A stretch of 22,925 bases of DNA. Origin: Yinghuangia elevatio (GTDB lineage Bacteria; Actinomycetota; Actinomycetes; Streptomycetales; Streptomycetaceae). Location: positions 1-22,925 of the forward strand of contig NZ_JBEZFP010000143.1 of assembly GCF_040649515.1 (NCBI RefSeq). The letters run 5' to 3'. Below, in pieces: positions 1 to 8,206 of the stretch; position 1 is the stretch's first letter; every line of letters starts with the position of its first letter. Position numbers and translations under genes: made by a program. Below the pieces are notes generated by a model. It was not told where the DNA came from. It did not search any database and worked only from the letters and a program-made list of their open reading frames with translations.

Positions 1-137
1 AGCTCGGCCTGGGTTTGGCCGGGCAAGGTCCGCAACGCGGCGAGCGTGCGTGCCACGGTTCGCGGGCCCGGCGAGAATTTGAAGACACGACCTAGCGTTG
101 CGGCGACGACGACGTCCGAGACGAATGGTGCCGAGCG
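1..137. other. Left-edge sequence upstream of the sigma factor gene
   Basis: No complete gene is visible. An in-frame TAG at 93-95 lies upstream of the sigma factor ATG at 138, and there is no other start codon in that frame between them, which fixes the earliest possible start. The minus strand stays open from here off the left edge for about 45 codons, but it has no clear start and no recognisable motif, so I do not call it a gene. Confidence 0.4.
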
Positions 138-1262
138 ATGCGGGACGTACCGGGACGAGCGGACGAGGCCCTTGCGGCAGACGGAGACGACACCGCCCCG
201 GGAGGACCGGCGGGTGAGGACCCGGCGGTCCTGCTGGCCGCCGCCCGAGGCGGCGACGGGGACGCGTTCGGACGGCTGGTGGGGCCGCTGCGGGACGAAC
301 TCCGCGCGCACTGCTACCGCCTGCTCGGCTCGTTCCACGACGCCGAGGACGCGGTGCAGGAGACGTTCGACCGGGCGTGGCGGAGCCTGGACCGCTTCGA
401 CGAGCGCGCCGACCCCGCCGACCCCGGCCGCACGTCGCTGCGCCCCTGGCTCTACAAGATCGCCACCAACCGGTCCCTCACCCTCCTGGAACGCCGCGGC
501 CGCCGCGAACTGCCCGCCGACCTCAGCCCCGGCCACGCACCCGCGACCGAGTCCGCCTGGCTGGAGCCGTACCCCGACCACCTCATGGGCTGGACCGCCG
601 AACTCGGCCCGGAGGCCCGCGCCGTGGCCCGGGAGAGCGTGGAACTCGCCTTCGTCGCCGCGCTCCAGCACCTGCCCGCACGCCAACGGGCCGCGGTGCT
701 CCTGCGCGACGTACTCGGCTACTCCGCCGCGGAGACCGCCGGGCTGCTCGACACCTCCGTACCCGCCGCCAACAGCGCGCTGCAGCGCGGCCGGACGACC
801 CTCGCCGACACGCTGCCGCCCGGACCCAGCCAGCACCGGATCCTCGACGGCGCCGAAGGCTCCGACGGCCCGGCCGGCCCCGAGACCCTGGGCGACGAGG
901 CGCAGCGGGACCTCGTACGGCGGTACGTCGCCGCCTGGGAGTCCCGCGACGTCGACACGCTCGTGAAGATGCTCGCCGACGACGCCAAGTACTCGATGCC
1001 GCCGCTGCCCGAGTGGTACGCCGGACGCGACGCCATCCGCGGCTTCCTCCTCGCCGGCCCGCTCACGCGCCGCTGGCGGTTCGTGCCGACCCGCGCGAAC
1101 GGGCAGATCGCCTTCGGGACATACCTGTGGGACCCGGCGAGCGGGGCGTATGCCCCCGGCGGCCTGGACCTGTTGACGCTGCGCGGCGGGCGGATCGCGG
1201 AGGTGGTGTCGTTCCTGGACGCCGACTTCGGCGTCCACCGGCTGCCGGCGCGCCTGGTGTGA
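138..1262 (+). CDS. ECF RNA polymerase sigma factor with C-terminal SnoaL-like domain
   Basis: A 374-residue extracytoplasmic-function sigma factor, predicted to direct RNA polymerase to a small regulon. Region 2 spans about residues 30-115, with the helix around HDAEDAVQETFDRAWR (68-82) and the LYKIATNRSL stretch. A linker carrying WLEPYPD (141-147) is typical of the TIGR02960/SigG-like group. Region 4 spans about 165-225, with LPARQRAAVLLRDVLGYSAAE and a recognition helix ending in QRGR. Residues 255-370 form a SnoaL/NTF2-like domain, which in related ECF groups is fused to sigma and tunes its activity in place of a separate anti-sigma factor. No anti-sigma gene is adjacent. The ribosome site before the ATG is weak, but no other start fits after the upstream in-frame stop. 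The following gene also carries SnoaL domains, suggesting a functional link. The family is confident; the regulon is unknown. Confidence 0.9.
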   Translation: MRDVPGRADEALAADGDDTAPGGPAGEDPAVLLAAARGGDGDAFGRLVGPLRDELRAHCYRLLGSFHDAEDAVQETFDRAWRSLDRFDERADPADPGRTSLRPWLYKIATNRSLTLLERRGRRELPADLSPGHAPATESAWLEPYPDHLMGWTAELGPEARAVARESVELAFVAALQHLPARQRAAVLLRDVLGYSAAETAGLLDTSVPAANSALQRGRTTLADTLPPGPSQHRILDGAEGSDGPAGPETLGDEAQRDLVRRYVAAWESRDVDTLVKMLADDAKYSMPPLPEWYAGRDAIRGFLLAGPLTRRWRFVPTRANGQIAFGTYLWDPASGAYAPGGLDLLTLRGGRIAEVVSFLDADFGVHRLPARLV

Positions 1263-1397
1263 CGCGGTCGGCTGCGGTCCTGCTGTCCTGAGCGGCGATG
1301 AGTTTCGGCCGCGGGCCGGGTTGTACACGCGACGGACGGATCGCCCGCCGTCGCGGCACACCCCGCCGCACTCCGCGCACCAGCAAGGGAGCCGACC

Positions 1398-2366
1398 ATG
1401 CCCGCCGACACGCCCCGCCTGACCGAGCAGCAGACCGAACGGCAGACCGAACGACAGACCGAGGACCACAAGGACCGGACCCACAGCCAGGACGAACGCC
1501 TGATCCGCGAGCTGATCGAGCGCTGGGCCCACGCCGTCCACACCGGAGACCTGGAGACCGTCCTCGCGGACCACGCCGACGACATCGTGATGTTCGACGT
1601 ACCGCCGCCGTACGAAGGGGTCCGCGGCCTCGACGCCTATCGCGCGAGCTGGCCGCCCTTCTTCATGTGGCAGGCGCAGGGGGCGTCCTTCGCGATCGAC
1701 TCCCTCGACGTCGCCGCAGGAGCCGACGTCGCCTTCGCGCACGCGCTGCTGCGCTGCGGAACCCCCGACGAACTCGCCGCCCACCCCGCCAACCGGCTGC
1801 GCTTGACCCTAGGCCTCCGCAAACAGGACGGGCGCTGGACGGTCACCCACGAACACCACTCGTTCCCGATCACGCCCACGCCTGACGCCACCACGGAGAC
1901 GGCGGAGGCGACGGCGGCGGACCGGGAAGCGGCGGACCGACGCTCCGAAGCCGAGGTCCGCGGCCTCCACCACCGGTGGTTCGCCCACACCGCCGCCAAG
2001 GACCTCGACGCGATGATCGCCGACATTGCCGAGGACGTCGTCGCGTACGAACAGGAAACGCCGCTGCGCCACACCGGCGTCGCCGACCTCCGTACGACCT
2101 GCAAGGCAGGCCTCGACGCCGCCGGCGACGCCATCGTCCACTGGGACGTCCCCGACCTCACCGTGGCCGCGCGCGACGACCTCGCCGTCGCCTGGGGCCT
2201 GGACCGCATCCGCCTGGCGCACCCCGACGGCTCGACCACCGAGGCCTGGTCCCGCGCCACCCGCGTCTTCACACGCCGGGGCGGCCACTGGCGGATGATC
2301 CACCAGCACCTGTCCGTCCCCTACGACGGGAAAACCGCGCGGGCCGCCCTCGACCTGACGCCGTAG
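1398..2366 (+). CDS. Tandem SnoaL/NTF2-like domain protein
   Basis: A 322-residue soluble protein made of two NTF2-like alpha+beta domains of the SgcJ/SnoaL/ketosteroid-isomerase-related type. The first spans about residues 32-158 (ELIERWAHAVHTGDLETVLA, later DGRWTVTHEHHSFPI). The second spans 186-310 (HHRWFAHTAAKDLDAMIADI, later GGHWRMIHQHLSVPY). The two halves end in matching blocks (W-x-VTHEHHS and W-x-MIHQHLS), so this looks like an internal duplication. A Glu/Ala-rich linker (162-185) joins them. The N terminus has a low-complexity QTER repeat from a 12-nt tandem repeat. Start: ATG preceded by AAGGGAG at good spacing. It lies 135 bp downstream of the SnoaL-tailed sigma factor on the same strand. 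NTF2-fold domains can be enzymes or binding modules; the substrate cannot be inferred. A free-standing partner of the sigma SnoaL domain is one possibility. Confidence 0.85.
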   Translation: MPADTPRLTEQQTERQTERQTEDHKDRTHSQDERLIRELIERWAHAVHTGDLETVLADHADDIVMFDVPPPYEGVRGLDAYRASWPPFFMWQAQGASFAIDSLDVAAGADVAFAHALLRCGTPDELAAHPANRLRLTLGLRKQDGRWTVTHEHHSFPITPTPDATTETAEATAADREAADRRSEAEVRGLHHRWFAHTAAKDLDAMIADIAEDVVAYEQETPLRHTGVADLRTTCKAGLDAAGDAIVHWDVPDLTVAARDDLAVAWGLDRIRLAHPDGSTTEAWSRATRVFTRRGGHWRMIHQHLSVPYDGKTARAALDLTP

Positions 2367-2368
2367 CC

Positions 2369-2397
2369 CGGTCGGCTGCGTTGGGCGGGGCCGACCG
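2369..2397 (+). terminator. Hairpin terminator between convergent genes
   Basis: A perfect 8-bp stem, CGGTCGGC (2369-2376) with GCCGACCG (2390-2397), and a 13-nt loop, starting 3 bp after the stop codon of the tandem-SnoaL gene. It has no T-tract, as is common in high-GC actinobacteria. It lies between convergent genes and may serve both. Confidence 0.5.
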
Positions 2398-2465
2398 TCC
2401 GGGGCGATTCCCCGGGGCGATGCCCGGGCTGGTCACCGTGCCGGTCCTCGGGCCGGATGGACCGG

Positions 2466-3029
2466 CTAGGAGATCGTTCCGGCCGTGTCGTCGTCGGCCC
2501 CGCCCAGCGCCACGGCAACGGCCGCGTCGGCGACCGCGAGGGCGCCCAGCACCACCATCCACGCCTTCTCGCGCCGGTCCAGCGCGCGCCACCGCCCGAC
2601 CGTGCCCGCGCCGTCGGACACATCGGCGGCCACCTGGAGCCACGCCCACTCGGCGGCGCCCTTGCCACCCCGGTCCAACGCGTGCCACCAGCCCGCCGCG
2701 ACCACGGTGTCGCGTACGCCCAGCCCCCGCGACAACGCCGACGCGTCACCCACCCCCGCGGGCCGCGCCGGAAGCAGCCGACCCGCGGCGTGCGGCGCCA
2801 CCGCCTGCACCACGCCCACGGCGATCCGGCCGGCCGCCAACAACCGTGCGGCGCCCAGCGCCTGACGGGGGATCGGCCGCGAACGGTGCCGCGCCACCGC
2901 CCGCGACACCACCGCCGAGGCGCCCGTCGCCACCGTCGTGGTCACCTTGGCTCCGGTGGCCTTCGCGGTGGCCGCCTGTCTCGGCGCGACCACCCTGGCG
3001 ACCGTCGTACCGCCAGTACCGCCCCCCAT
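2466..3029 (-). CDS. Small Ala-rich helical protein, probably membrane-associated, unknown function
   Basis: Predicted protein of 187 residues. The ATG at 3029-3027 is chosen because GGAGGGAAGGG precedes it at suitable spacing; the open frame extends further upstream but without coding character. The C-terminal half (about residues 75-187) resembles uncharacterised actinobacterial proteins with several weakly hydrophobic helices and a motif like SRGLGVRDTVVAAGWW followed by an Asp-rich helix (VAADVSDGAGT) and a final hydrophobic helix (VVLGALAVADAAVAVAL). This pattern recalls DUF4267-like small membrane proteins, but I cannot assign it firmly. It is the last gene of a minus-strand block, 374 bp beyond the PAP2-DAGK gene, so it may have its own promoter. 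No catalytic motif is seen. Confidence 0.65.
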   Translation of the reverse strand: MGGGTGGTTVARVVAPRQAATAKATGAKVTTTVATGASAVVSRAVARHRSRPIPRQALGAARLLAAGRIAVGVVQAVAPHAAGRLLPARPAGVGDASALSRGLGVRDTVVAAGWWHALDRGGKGAAEWAWLQVAADVSDGAGTVGRWRALDRREKAWMVVLGALAVADAAVAVALGGADDDTAGTIS

Positions 3030-3403
3030 GTCGACCGCCCTTCCCTCCGCTGTACCCGCTTGTACTCGCTGACCGACCGTTGCAGCCGCGACCGACAAAC
3101 GAACGCCGGCCGACGACGTCGTGCGTCGCCGTTCCTCCGCCCCGTACGGGCCACTGTGCCGAACTCCGGGCACCCGGCGCAGCCGGATTCCCCTCACCCT
3201 TGCGAGGACACCCCGCACCGTCCCCGCGCGGGGACGTGGGCTGCCACTTCACTCTGTGAACCGCCAGGCCGCGCCGAAACGCCCCCAGCCCCGGCAAACC
3301 GTCCGGTCGCGGCGGGAACGCCGAGCCCGCGGCGCGTGACCCGCCGCCGGGACAGGGGCCACAGGACAGGAAGTACCGGGGGCGGGGTAGGCGCAGCAAA
3401 GTG
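3030..3403. other. 374-bp gap with a small hairpin at the PAP2-DAGK stop
   Basis: No gene is recognised here. An imperfect hairpin (3390-3398 with 3402-3410, arms GGCGcAGCA and TGCTaCGCC) overlaps the stop codon of the PAP2-DAGK gene and could be a weak terminator. The rest should hold the promoter of the downstream small-protein gene, but no clear -10/-35 pair is visible. Long overlapping frames on both strands look like high-GC shadow frames. Confidence 0.3.
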
Positions 3404-5422
3404 CTACGCCCGACGCGCGCCCACCGGCCGGTACACGACCAGCCGGCGCCCCTTCGCGATCCGCAACTGCGACGCGCCCGGCCGCACCTCGCCGTCCACC
3501 GCGAGCGGCGCGCCCGCCTGAATCTCCGTCAGGCGCATCGCCCGCGCCGTCGACGCCTCGTACACCCGCGAGCGCCCCAGCGTGCCGGACAGCACCGCGG
3601 CCACCAGCCGGATACGCGCGGCCGGCTTCGCGGCGTCGACCAGGCGGACGTCCAGCAGGCCGTCGTGCAGGTTGGGCCGGTACGCGGGGGCGAAGCCCGG
3701 AGGCGCGTACGCCCCGTTGCCGAGGAACAGCAGCCACACCGACCGCGCCCGCCCGTTGACGCGCAGCTTGACCGGCCGCGCCTCCTTGAGCACCTCCACC
3801 AGGCCGACCAGCATCGCCGGCCACTTCCCGATCCGCCCCTCCATGGCCTCGCGCGCCCGCACCAGGTCGGGGTAGACGCCCAGCGAGAACGTGTTGAGGA
3901 ACACCTCGGGGTCCATCCCACTCAACGGCCCGAAGTCGTACGTGCGGTCGCGCGCGATCTCCGCAACGTCCACGAGTACCGCCTCACCCGCACGCACCGC
4001 ACGCGCGGTGTCCTCCAGGCGCTGCAGGCCCAGGTCGGCCGCAAAGTGGTTCAGCGTCCCGGCCGGGAACACCGCCAGCGGGCAGCCGAAGTCCAGCGCG
4101 ACCTTCGCGGCGGCGTTGATCGACCCGTCGCCGCCCGCGATGCCCAGCACCGCGGCCTCCGACGCCGCCTGCCGCAGCAGCGCCACCAGGTCCGAACTGT
4201 CGGGCTCGGCGTCGTCGTCCGCGCCCTCGGCGGCAGCGGGAGCCGTACCGGGTGCCGTACCGGGGGCAGCGTGCGGGCCCGGCTGCGGCGTACCGCCCTC
4301 GGACGCGACGTCCTCGCCCTTCCCGTTCCCGTCGTCCTCGCCGTCCCCGTTCGCGGCGTCCCCGCCGTCCTCGGCATCCGGCTGCGGCGCCCGTTCGAGG
4401 ATCGTCGCCAGCGGCAGCAACTCCCGCAGCCGGGGCGCCACCTCGCCGTCCGGGCCCGCCGAGGCGTTCACCACGACCACCAGGCCCTCGCCGCCGTCCA
4501 GCGCCGGTACCCGGACCCTGGGCTGCGGCGCGAAGGCGGCCACCACCGGACGCCGCGGCCACCACCGCAGCGTCACTGCCGCCAACCCCGCACCCAGCGC
4601 CGCGCCGGCCAGCACATCACCCGGGTAGTGCACCCCCGTGTACACCCGGGAGAACGCCACACCCGTCGCGAGCACGCCGGCCGCCGCACCGAGCGACCGC
4701 GACTCCAGCGCCACACCCGTCGCGAACGCAGCCGCCGACGCCGCGTGCCCCGACGGGAACGACGTCGTCCACGGCTGGCGCGGCAGCCGGCGTACGTGCG
4801 GCACCAGGTCCAGCACCGGACGCGGACGCCGCGTCCAGTTCTTCAGCACCACGTTCGTCACCGTGGACGCCAGCGCCACCGACCCCAGACCGCGCAGCGC
4901 CGCCCGCCGCCCCGACCGGCCGCCCGACAACGCCATCGACCCGGCCGCGACCATCCACAGCCGCGACCGGTTCGCCGACCGCGACAACGACGGGAGCGCG
5001 CGGTTCGCCCACGGGACGTGGTGCGACGCCACCCACGTGAACGCCGCCTGGTCCATCGCGTGCACGCGGCCGAGCACGCCCGGCTTCGTCCCGGAGACCG
5101 TCGGGGCGGACCCGGCCGCGCTGGCCACGCCCAGCGCGCCCGCGACCCCCGCCGCCACCCCGGTCACCGCACTGCCGACCGAACTCGCCGCCTGGCGGCG
5201 CAGCGCCGCCACCGAAGGGCCGTTCAAACCCGCCAGCCCATGCCGCGCCCCATCCCGTGCTCCACTCCAGACATTGCTCAGCGTGCCGTTCAATGCACCG
5301 TTCAAGGCGCCGCCCAGCGCGCCGTTCACTCGGCTGCCGCCATTGGCCGCGGCCCGGGCGGCCCGCGTCGCCTTCGCCGCCTTCGCCGTTCGTGCCGCCG
5401 CCGCGGCCGTGCGCCGCGTCAT
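3404..5422 (-). CDS. PAP2 phosphatase - diacylglycerol kinase-like lipid kinase fusion
   Basis: Predicted 672-residue bifunctional protein of lipid metabolism. Residues 1-110 are Ala/Gly/Asn-rich. Residues 120-290 form a PAP2-type phosphatase with the three signature motifs: KNWTRRPRP (194-202), PSGH (223-226) and SRVYTGVHYPGDV (258-270), the last holding the catalytic His; hydrophobic helices flank them. Residues 312-670 form a DAGK/NAD-kinase-like catalytic domain with GGDGSIN (430-436), FPAGTLNHFA (452-461) and LFLGNGAY. An acidic, Gly/Pro-rich low-complexity stretch (about 345-409) interrupts the N-terminal part of the kinase domain. Expected roles are dephosphorylation of a phosphatidate-like or polyprenyl phosphate lipid and phosphorylation of a diacylglycerol-like lipid at the membrane. 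The ATG lies inside an ATGA overlap with the stop of the upstream ADP-ribosylglycohydrolase gene, which sets the start and implies translational coupling. Such fusions are known in actinobacteria; the true substrates are unknown. Confidence 0.9.
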   Translation of the reverse strand: MTRRTAAAAARTAKAAKATRAARAAANGGSRVNGALGGALNGALNGTLSNVWSGARDGARHGLAGLNGPSVAALRRQAASSVGSAVTGVAAGVAGALGVASAAGSAPTVSGTKPGVLGRVHAMDQAAFTWVASHHVPWANRALPSLSRSANRSRLWMVAAGSMALSGGRSGRRAALRGLGSVALASTVTNVVLKNWTRRPRPVLDLVPHVRRLPRQPWTTSFPSGHAASAAAFATGVALESRSLGAAAGVLATGVAFSRVYTGVHYPGDVLAGAALGAGLAAVTLRWWPRRPVVAAFAPQPRVRVPALDGGEGLVVVVNASAGPDGEVAPRLRELLPLATILERAPQPDAEDGGDAANGDGEDDGNGKGEDVASEGGTPQPGPHAAPGTAPGTAPAAAEGADDDAEPDSSDLVALLRQAASEAAVLGIAGGDGSINAAAKVALDFGCPLAVFPAGTLNHFAADLGLQRLEDTARAVRAGEAVLVDVAEIARDRTYDFGPLSGMDPEVFLNTFSLGVYPDLVRAREAMEGRIGKWPAMLVGLVEVLKEARPVKLRVNGRARSVWLLFLGNGAYAPPGFAPAYRPNLHDGLLDVRLVDAAKPAARIRLVAAVLSGTLGRSRVYEASTARAMRLTEIQAGAPLAVDGEVRPGASQLRIAKGRRLVVYRPVGARRA

Positions 5423-6540
5423 CGGGCGAGCGCCTCGGACAGCCGGACCAGGTCCGCGCGGTACTCGATCACCGGCTCCCACTCCGCGGGCCACGCGGAC
5501 ATGCCGTACGCCGCGCCCGCGAACGCCCCCGCCAGCGCCGCGATCGAGTCCGAGTCGCCGGACGAAGCGGCAGCCCGGGCGAGCGCGTCCACCGGGGCGT
5601 CCTCGTACATCAGGAAGCACAGCAGCCCGGTCGCGAACGCCTCCTCCGCGACCCAGCCCGCCCCGGTCACCCGGCACGGGTCGCTGCGCCGGTCCGCGAG
5701 CACGAGCGCCGCGTCCAGCCGGTCCAGCACCGCCAGGCACTCGTCCCAGCCCCGCTCGACGAACGCCTCCGGCGTCGTCCCGAACGGCCCCCGCCACAGC
5801 TCGTCGCCCAGCCAGTCCCCGTGGTACACCGACCGCTGCGCCTCGGCGTGCGCCCGCAGGTACGCCGGGAGGTCCTTCGGCGCGACCCCCGCGCGCAGGG
5901 CGTGCACGGCGGCCGCGGTGAGGTCCGACGCCGCGAGCGCGGTGGGATGGCCGTGCGTCATCGCGGCCTGCAACTGGGCGGCGCCGCACCGCTCCGCCTC
6001 GCCGATGCCGTCCACGAGGGCGACGGGGGACACCCGCATGTTGGCGCCACAGCCCTTGGACCCGCGGATCGTCGCCCACGACCACTCCACGCCGTCCGCG
6101 AGCGCCTCGCAGGCGCGCAGGCAGGTGTTGCCCGGCGCGCGGTTGTTGTCGGGGGAGGCCCACCAGGTCAGGAAGTGCGTGCGCAGGCGCGGGGTCAGCC
6201 GCTTCGCGTCCAGGCGCGGACCGCGGCCGCCCGCGACCGGGCCGTCGGGCACGGCGGTGGGCGAACCGCCCGGCGAACTGTCGGGCGTACTTGCGGGAGT
6301 TCCGGCGGCCTCGCGCGAGGAGTCCGCGCCCAGGACGTCCGCGAGTGCCTCCGCGACGGCCAAGGCCATCTGCGTGTCGTCGGTCACCAGCGCCACGCCG
6401 CCGTGCACCGGGAGTTCGCGTGGGCCGGGGACGTCGTAGCGGCGCATGATCTCCGCGTACGAGAGGAACTCGGTCGGCGCGCCGAGCGCGTCCCCGTACG
6501 CCAGCCCGAACATCGAGCCCGCCACCCGGTCGTACCCCAC
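5419..6540 (-). CDS. ADP-ribosylglycohydrolase family protein
   Basis: Predicted 373-residue ARH/DraG-fold enzyme, which hydrolyses ADP-ribose linked to protein, nucleic acid or small molecules using a two-metal centre. The N-terminal family signature is DRVAGSMFGLAYGDALGAP (4-22). Metal-binding motifs are TDDT (53-56) and SSGDSDSIA (326-334), both intact. A Pro/Ser/Gly-rich insertion of about 40 residues (about 75-115) lies between early helices. I place the start at a GTG (6540-6538) preceded by GGAGG at 7 nt; the frame is open further upstream, but it encodes low-complexity His/Asp/Arg-rich sequence from a repetitive GTGT region. It is the first gene of a minus-strand operon, and its TGA overlaps the ATG of the PAP2-DAGK gene. 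The family call is confident; the target is unknown. Confidence 0.88.
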   Translation of the reverse strand: MGYDRVAGSMFGLAYGDALGAPTEFLSYAEIMRRYDVPGPRELPVHGGVALVTDDTQMALAVAEALADVLGADSSREAAGTPASTPDSSPGGSPTAVPDGPVAGGRGPRLDAKRLTPRLRTHFLTWWASPDNNRAPGNTCLRACEALADGVEWSWATIRGSKGCGANMRVSPVALVDGIGEAERCGAAQLQAAMTHGHPTALAASDLTAAAVHALRAGVAPKDLPAYLRAHAEAQRSVYHGDWLGDELWRGPFGTTPEAFVERGWDECLAVLDRLDAALVLADRRSDPCRVTGAGWVAEEAFATGLLCFLMYEDAPVDALARAAASSGDSDSIAALAGAFAGAAYGMSAWPAEWEPVIEYRADLVRLSEALAR

Positions 6541-6865
6541 ACGCACCCCTCCGTCGTGTCCGTCGTCTTCGCCGTATGTGTCATGTGTGTCGTCTGCGTG
6601 ATGCGCGTTGTGCGCGCGGCGGCGCCGCGGCCCGCCGGAATCTGCCCCGACAGCGAGACTGCCACCGAACCGGCCCGGCATGCCCAACCGGTCACCGGCC
6701 CGACCGCCCACGAGCCCAACCGCCGCAGCGTAACGCCCGGCCCGCCCGGACGCGCGCCGCGCGGGCCGCGCCCAGCGCGCCGGATCCCGGTGCCGATCCG
6801 CGCTCCGGGCGCACGCGCGGCACATTTCACGCATAACAGGAGCCGTCACGGGCGAAGAGTGGTGC
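6541..6865. other. Divergent intergenic region, 325 bp
   Basis: This region lies between the ADP-ribosylglycohydrolase (minus) and the VOC-fold gene (plus) and should carry both promoters. A simple-sequence patch rich in TGTG/GTC occupies about 6553-6615. No confident promoter hexamers or operators were seen, and no gene is recognised. Confidence 0.35.
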
Positions 6866-7255
6866 ATGGACGTCCTGAGCAGCCGCATCCTGCTGCGGCC
6901 CACCGACCTCGAACGCACCCGCGCCTTCTATCGCGACGTCCTCGGGCTCGCGGTCTACCGCGAGTTCGGTACGGAGGAGCACCGCGGCACGGTCTTCTTC
7001 CTCGGCGGCGGCTACTTGGAGGTCTCCGCGGGCTCGGACACCGTGCCGACCCCGGCGACCCAGCTCTGGATGCAGGTCCGCGACCTCGCGGACGCCCACA
7101 AGACCCTCGCCGAACGCGGCGCCGAGATCCTCCGCGAGCCGCGCCGCGAGCCGTGGGGCCTGGACGAGATGTGGATCGCGGACCCGGACGGCCTGCGCAT
7201 CTGCGTCGTCGAGGTCCCCGAGGACCACCCGATCCGCTACCGCCCCGGCACCTGA
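6866..7255 (+). CDS. VOC superfamily (glyoxalase/dioxygenase-fold) protein
   Basis: A 129-residue single-chain VOC protein with the paired beta-alpha-beta-beta-beta units of glyoxalase and extradiol dioxygenase relatives. The first unit holds RPTDLERTRAFYRDVLGLAV (about 11-30) and FFLGGGYLEV. The second holds LWMQVRDLADAHKTLAERG (about 68-86) and ends with WGLDEMWIADPDGLRICVVE, the usual C-terminal block with an acidic metal-ligand position. The ATG has only a weak GAAGAG upstream, but the family N terminus begins here. Members may be lyases, isomerases, dioxygenases or drug-binding resistance proteins; nothing in the neighbourhood identifies the substrate. It is transcribed divergently from the ARH gene and convergently with the TetR gene. 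Confidence 0.88.
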   Translation: MDVLSSRILLRPTDLERTRAFYRDVLGLAVYREFGTEEHRGTVFFLGGGYLEVSAGSDTVPTPATQLWMQVRDLADAHKTLAERGAEILREPRREPWGLDEMWIADPDGLRICVVEVPEDHPIRYRPGT

Positions 7256-7348
7256 GCGGGGCCGTGCGGAAGCGGCCTCGCGGATGCGGCCGTACGGAAG
7301 GACTGTCGGGCAAGGCTGTCGGCCAGGTCTGCGCGGGACGGGTCGGGA

Positions 7349-8146
7349 CTACTGCCTGTCCGCCGTCTCGGCGTCGGCCCCGTTGTCAGTCGCGGTCCCG
7401 GCCCCGGTCGCCGCCTCGCCGGCCTCCGCGGCCGCGGCCAGCGCGGTCGGCAGGGCGCCCCACAGGAGTTCGGTGAGGTAGACGGTCAGTTCCGCGCGCT
7501 CGCACGGCCGTTCGTCCAGCCACCAGTCGCCGCAGGCCTGCACCATGCCGACGATGCCGTGCGCCCACGCACGCGCGAGCACGCCCGTGGCGCCCACCGG
7601 GTCGAACGAGCGCGCCAGTTCCTCGCCGACGCGCCGCTGGTACGCCGTCACGTGCCCGTGCACGTCCGCGGACTCGGCGCCCGCCCGGTGCAGCAGGAAG
7701 CGGTACACCTGCGGGTTCGCCTCGATGTGCGCGAGGTACGTGTCGATCGTCGCCTGCACGCGCGCCCTGGGGTTGTCCGAGCGCCCCGGGTCGACGGCGG
7801 CGCGGATGGCGAGCGCCAGCTCCTCGGTGTGGCGCTCGGCCAGTGCCCGGTACAGGCCGTCCTTGTCGCCGAAGTGCCGGTACAGGATCGGCTTGGTGAT
7901 GCCGGCCTCGGCGGCGATGGTGTTCATCGACGCGTCGGGGCCGTCGCGCATGACCACGCGGTCGGCGGCGTCGAGGAGTTCGAGGCGGCGGAGCGCGGAG
8001 CGTCCGCTCGCGGGCCCCGTGGCGGCGGATCTGGATGCGGCGGCGCCCGTGGCGCCGACCGCGGTGCCGTGCGTCGTCCCTGTGCCCGTCCCCCTGCCCG
8101 TGCCCGTTCCCGCGGCGGAACCGGTGGCGGCTTCGTTGTGCGTCAT
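7349..8146 (-). CDS. TetR/AcrR family transcriptional regulator
   Basis: Predicted 265-residue one-component repressor. The DNA-binding helix-turn-helix spans about residues 55-100, with MNTIAAEAGITKPILYRHF (74-92) followed by DKDGLYRALAERH. The remainder is the helical ligand-binding and dimerisation domain (TYLAHIEANPQVYRFLLHR, then WAHGIVGMVQACGDWWLDE). The start is the ATG at 8146-8144 with GAAGGG upstream. The first 50 residues are an unusual Gly/Thr/Ala low-complexity tail, and the C terminus is also Ala/Gly/Thr-rich. It is divergent from an acyl-CoA dehydrogenase, and two inverted repeats lie in the shared upstream region; TetR proteins commonly repress themselves and the divergent gene, so an acyl-CoA-type ligand is a fair guess. 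The frame is open far upstream of the ATG but without coding character. Confidence 0.88.
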   Translation of the reverse strand: MTHNEAATGSAAGTGTGRGTGTGTTHGTAVGATGAAASRSAATGPASGRSALRRLELLDAADRVVMRDGPDASMNTIAAEAGITKPILYRHFGDKDGLYRALAERHTEELALAIRAAVDPGRSDNPRARVQATIDTYLAHIEANPQVYRFLLHRAGAESADVHGHVTAYQRRVGEELARSFDPVGATGVLARAWAHGIVGMVQACGDWWLDERPCERAELTVYLTELLWGALPTALAAAAEAGEAATGAGTATDNGADAETADRQ

Positions 8147-8206
8147 GCGACCCTTCGCCGAACCCTCGCTCGTGTGGTACGCGTCGTGCTTCGAGGCGCC
8201 CCGGCC

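Noticed and set aside
2269..2749. Minus-strand open frames across the end of the tandem-SnoaL gene
   Set aside because: They overlap the terminator hairpin and the small-protein gene in other frames and have no coding character.
3401..6439. Very long plus-strand open frame opposite the PAP2-DAGK and ARH genes
   Set aside because: Arg/Pro/His-rich with no motif; it is antisense to two well-supported genes and results from their codon bias.
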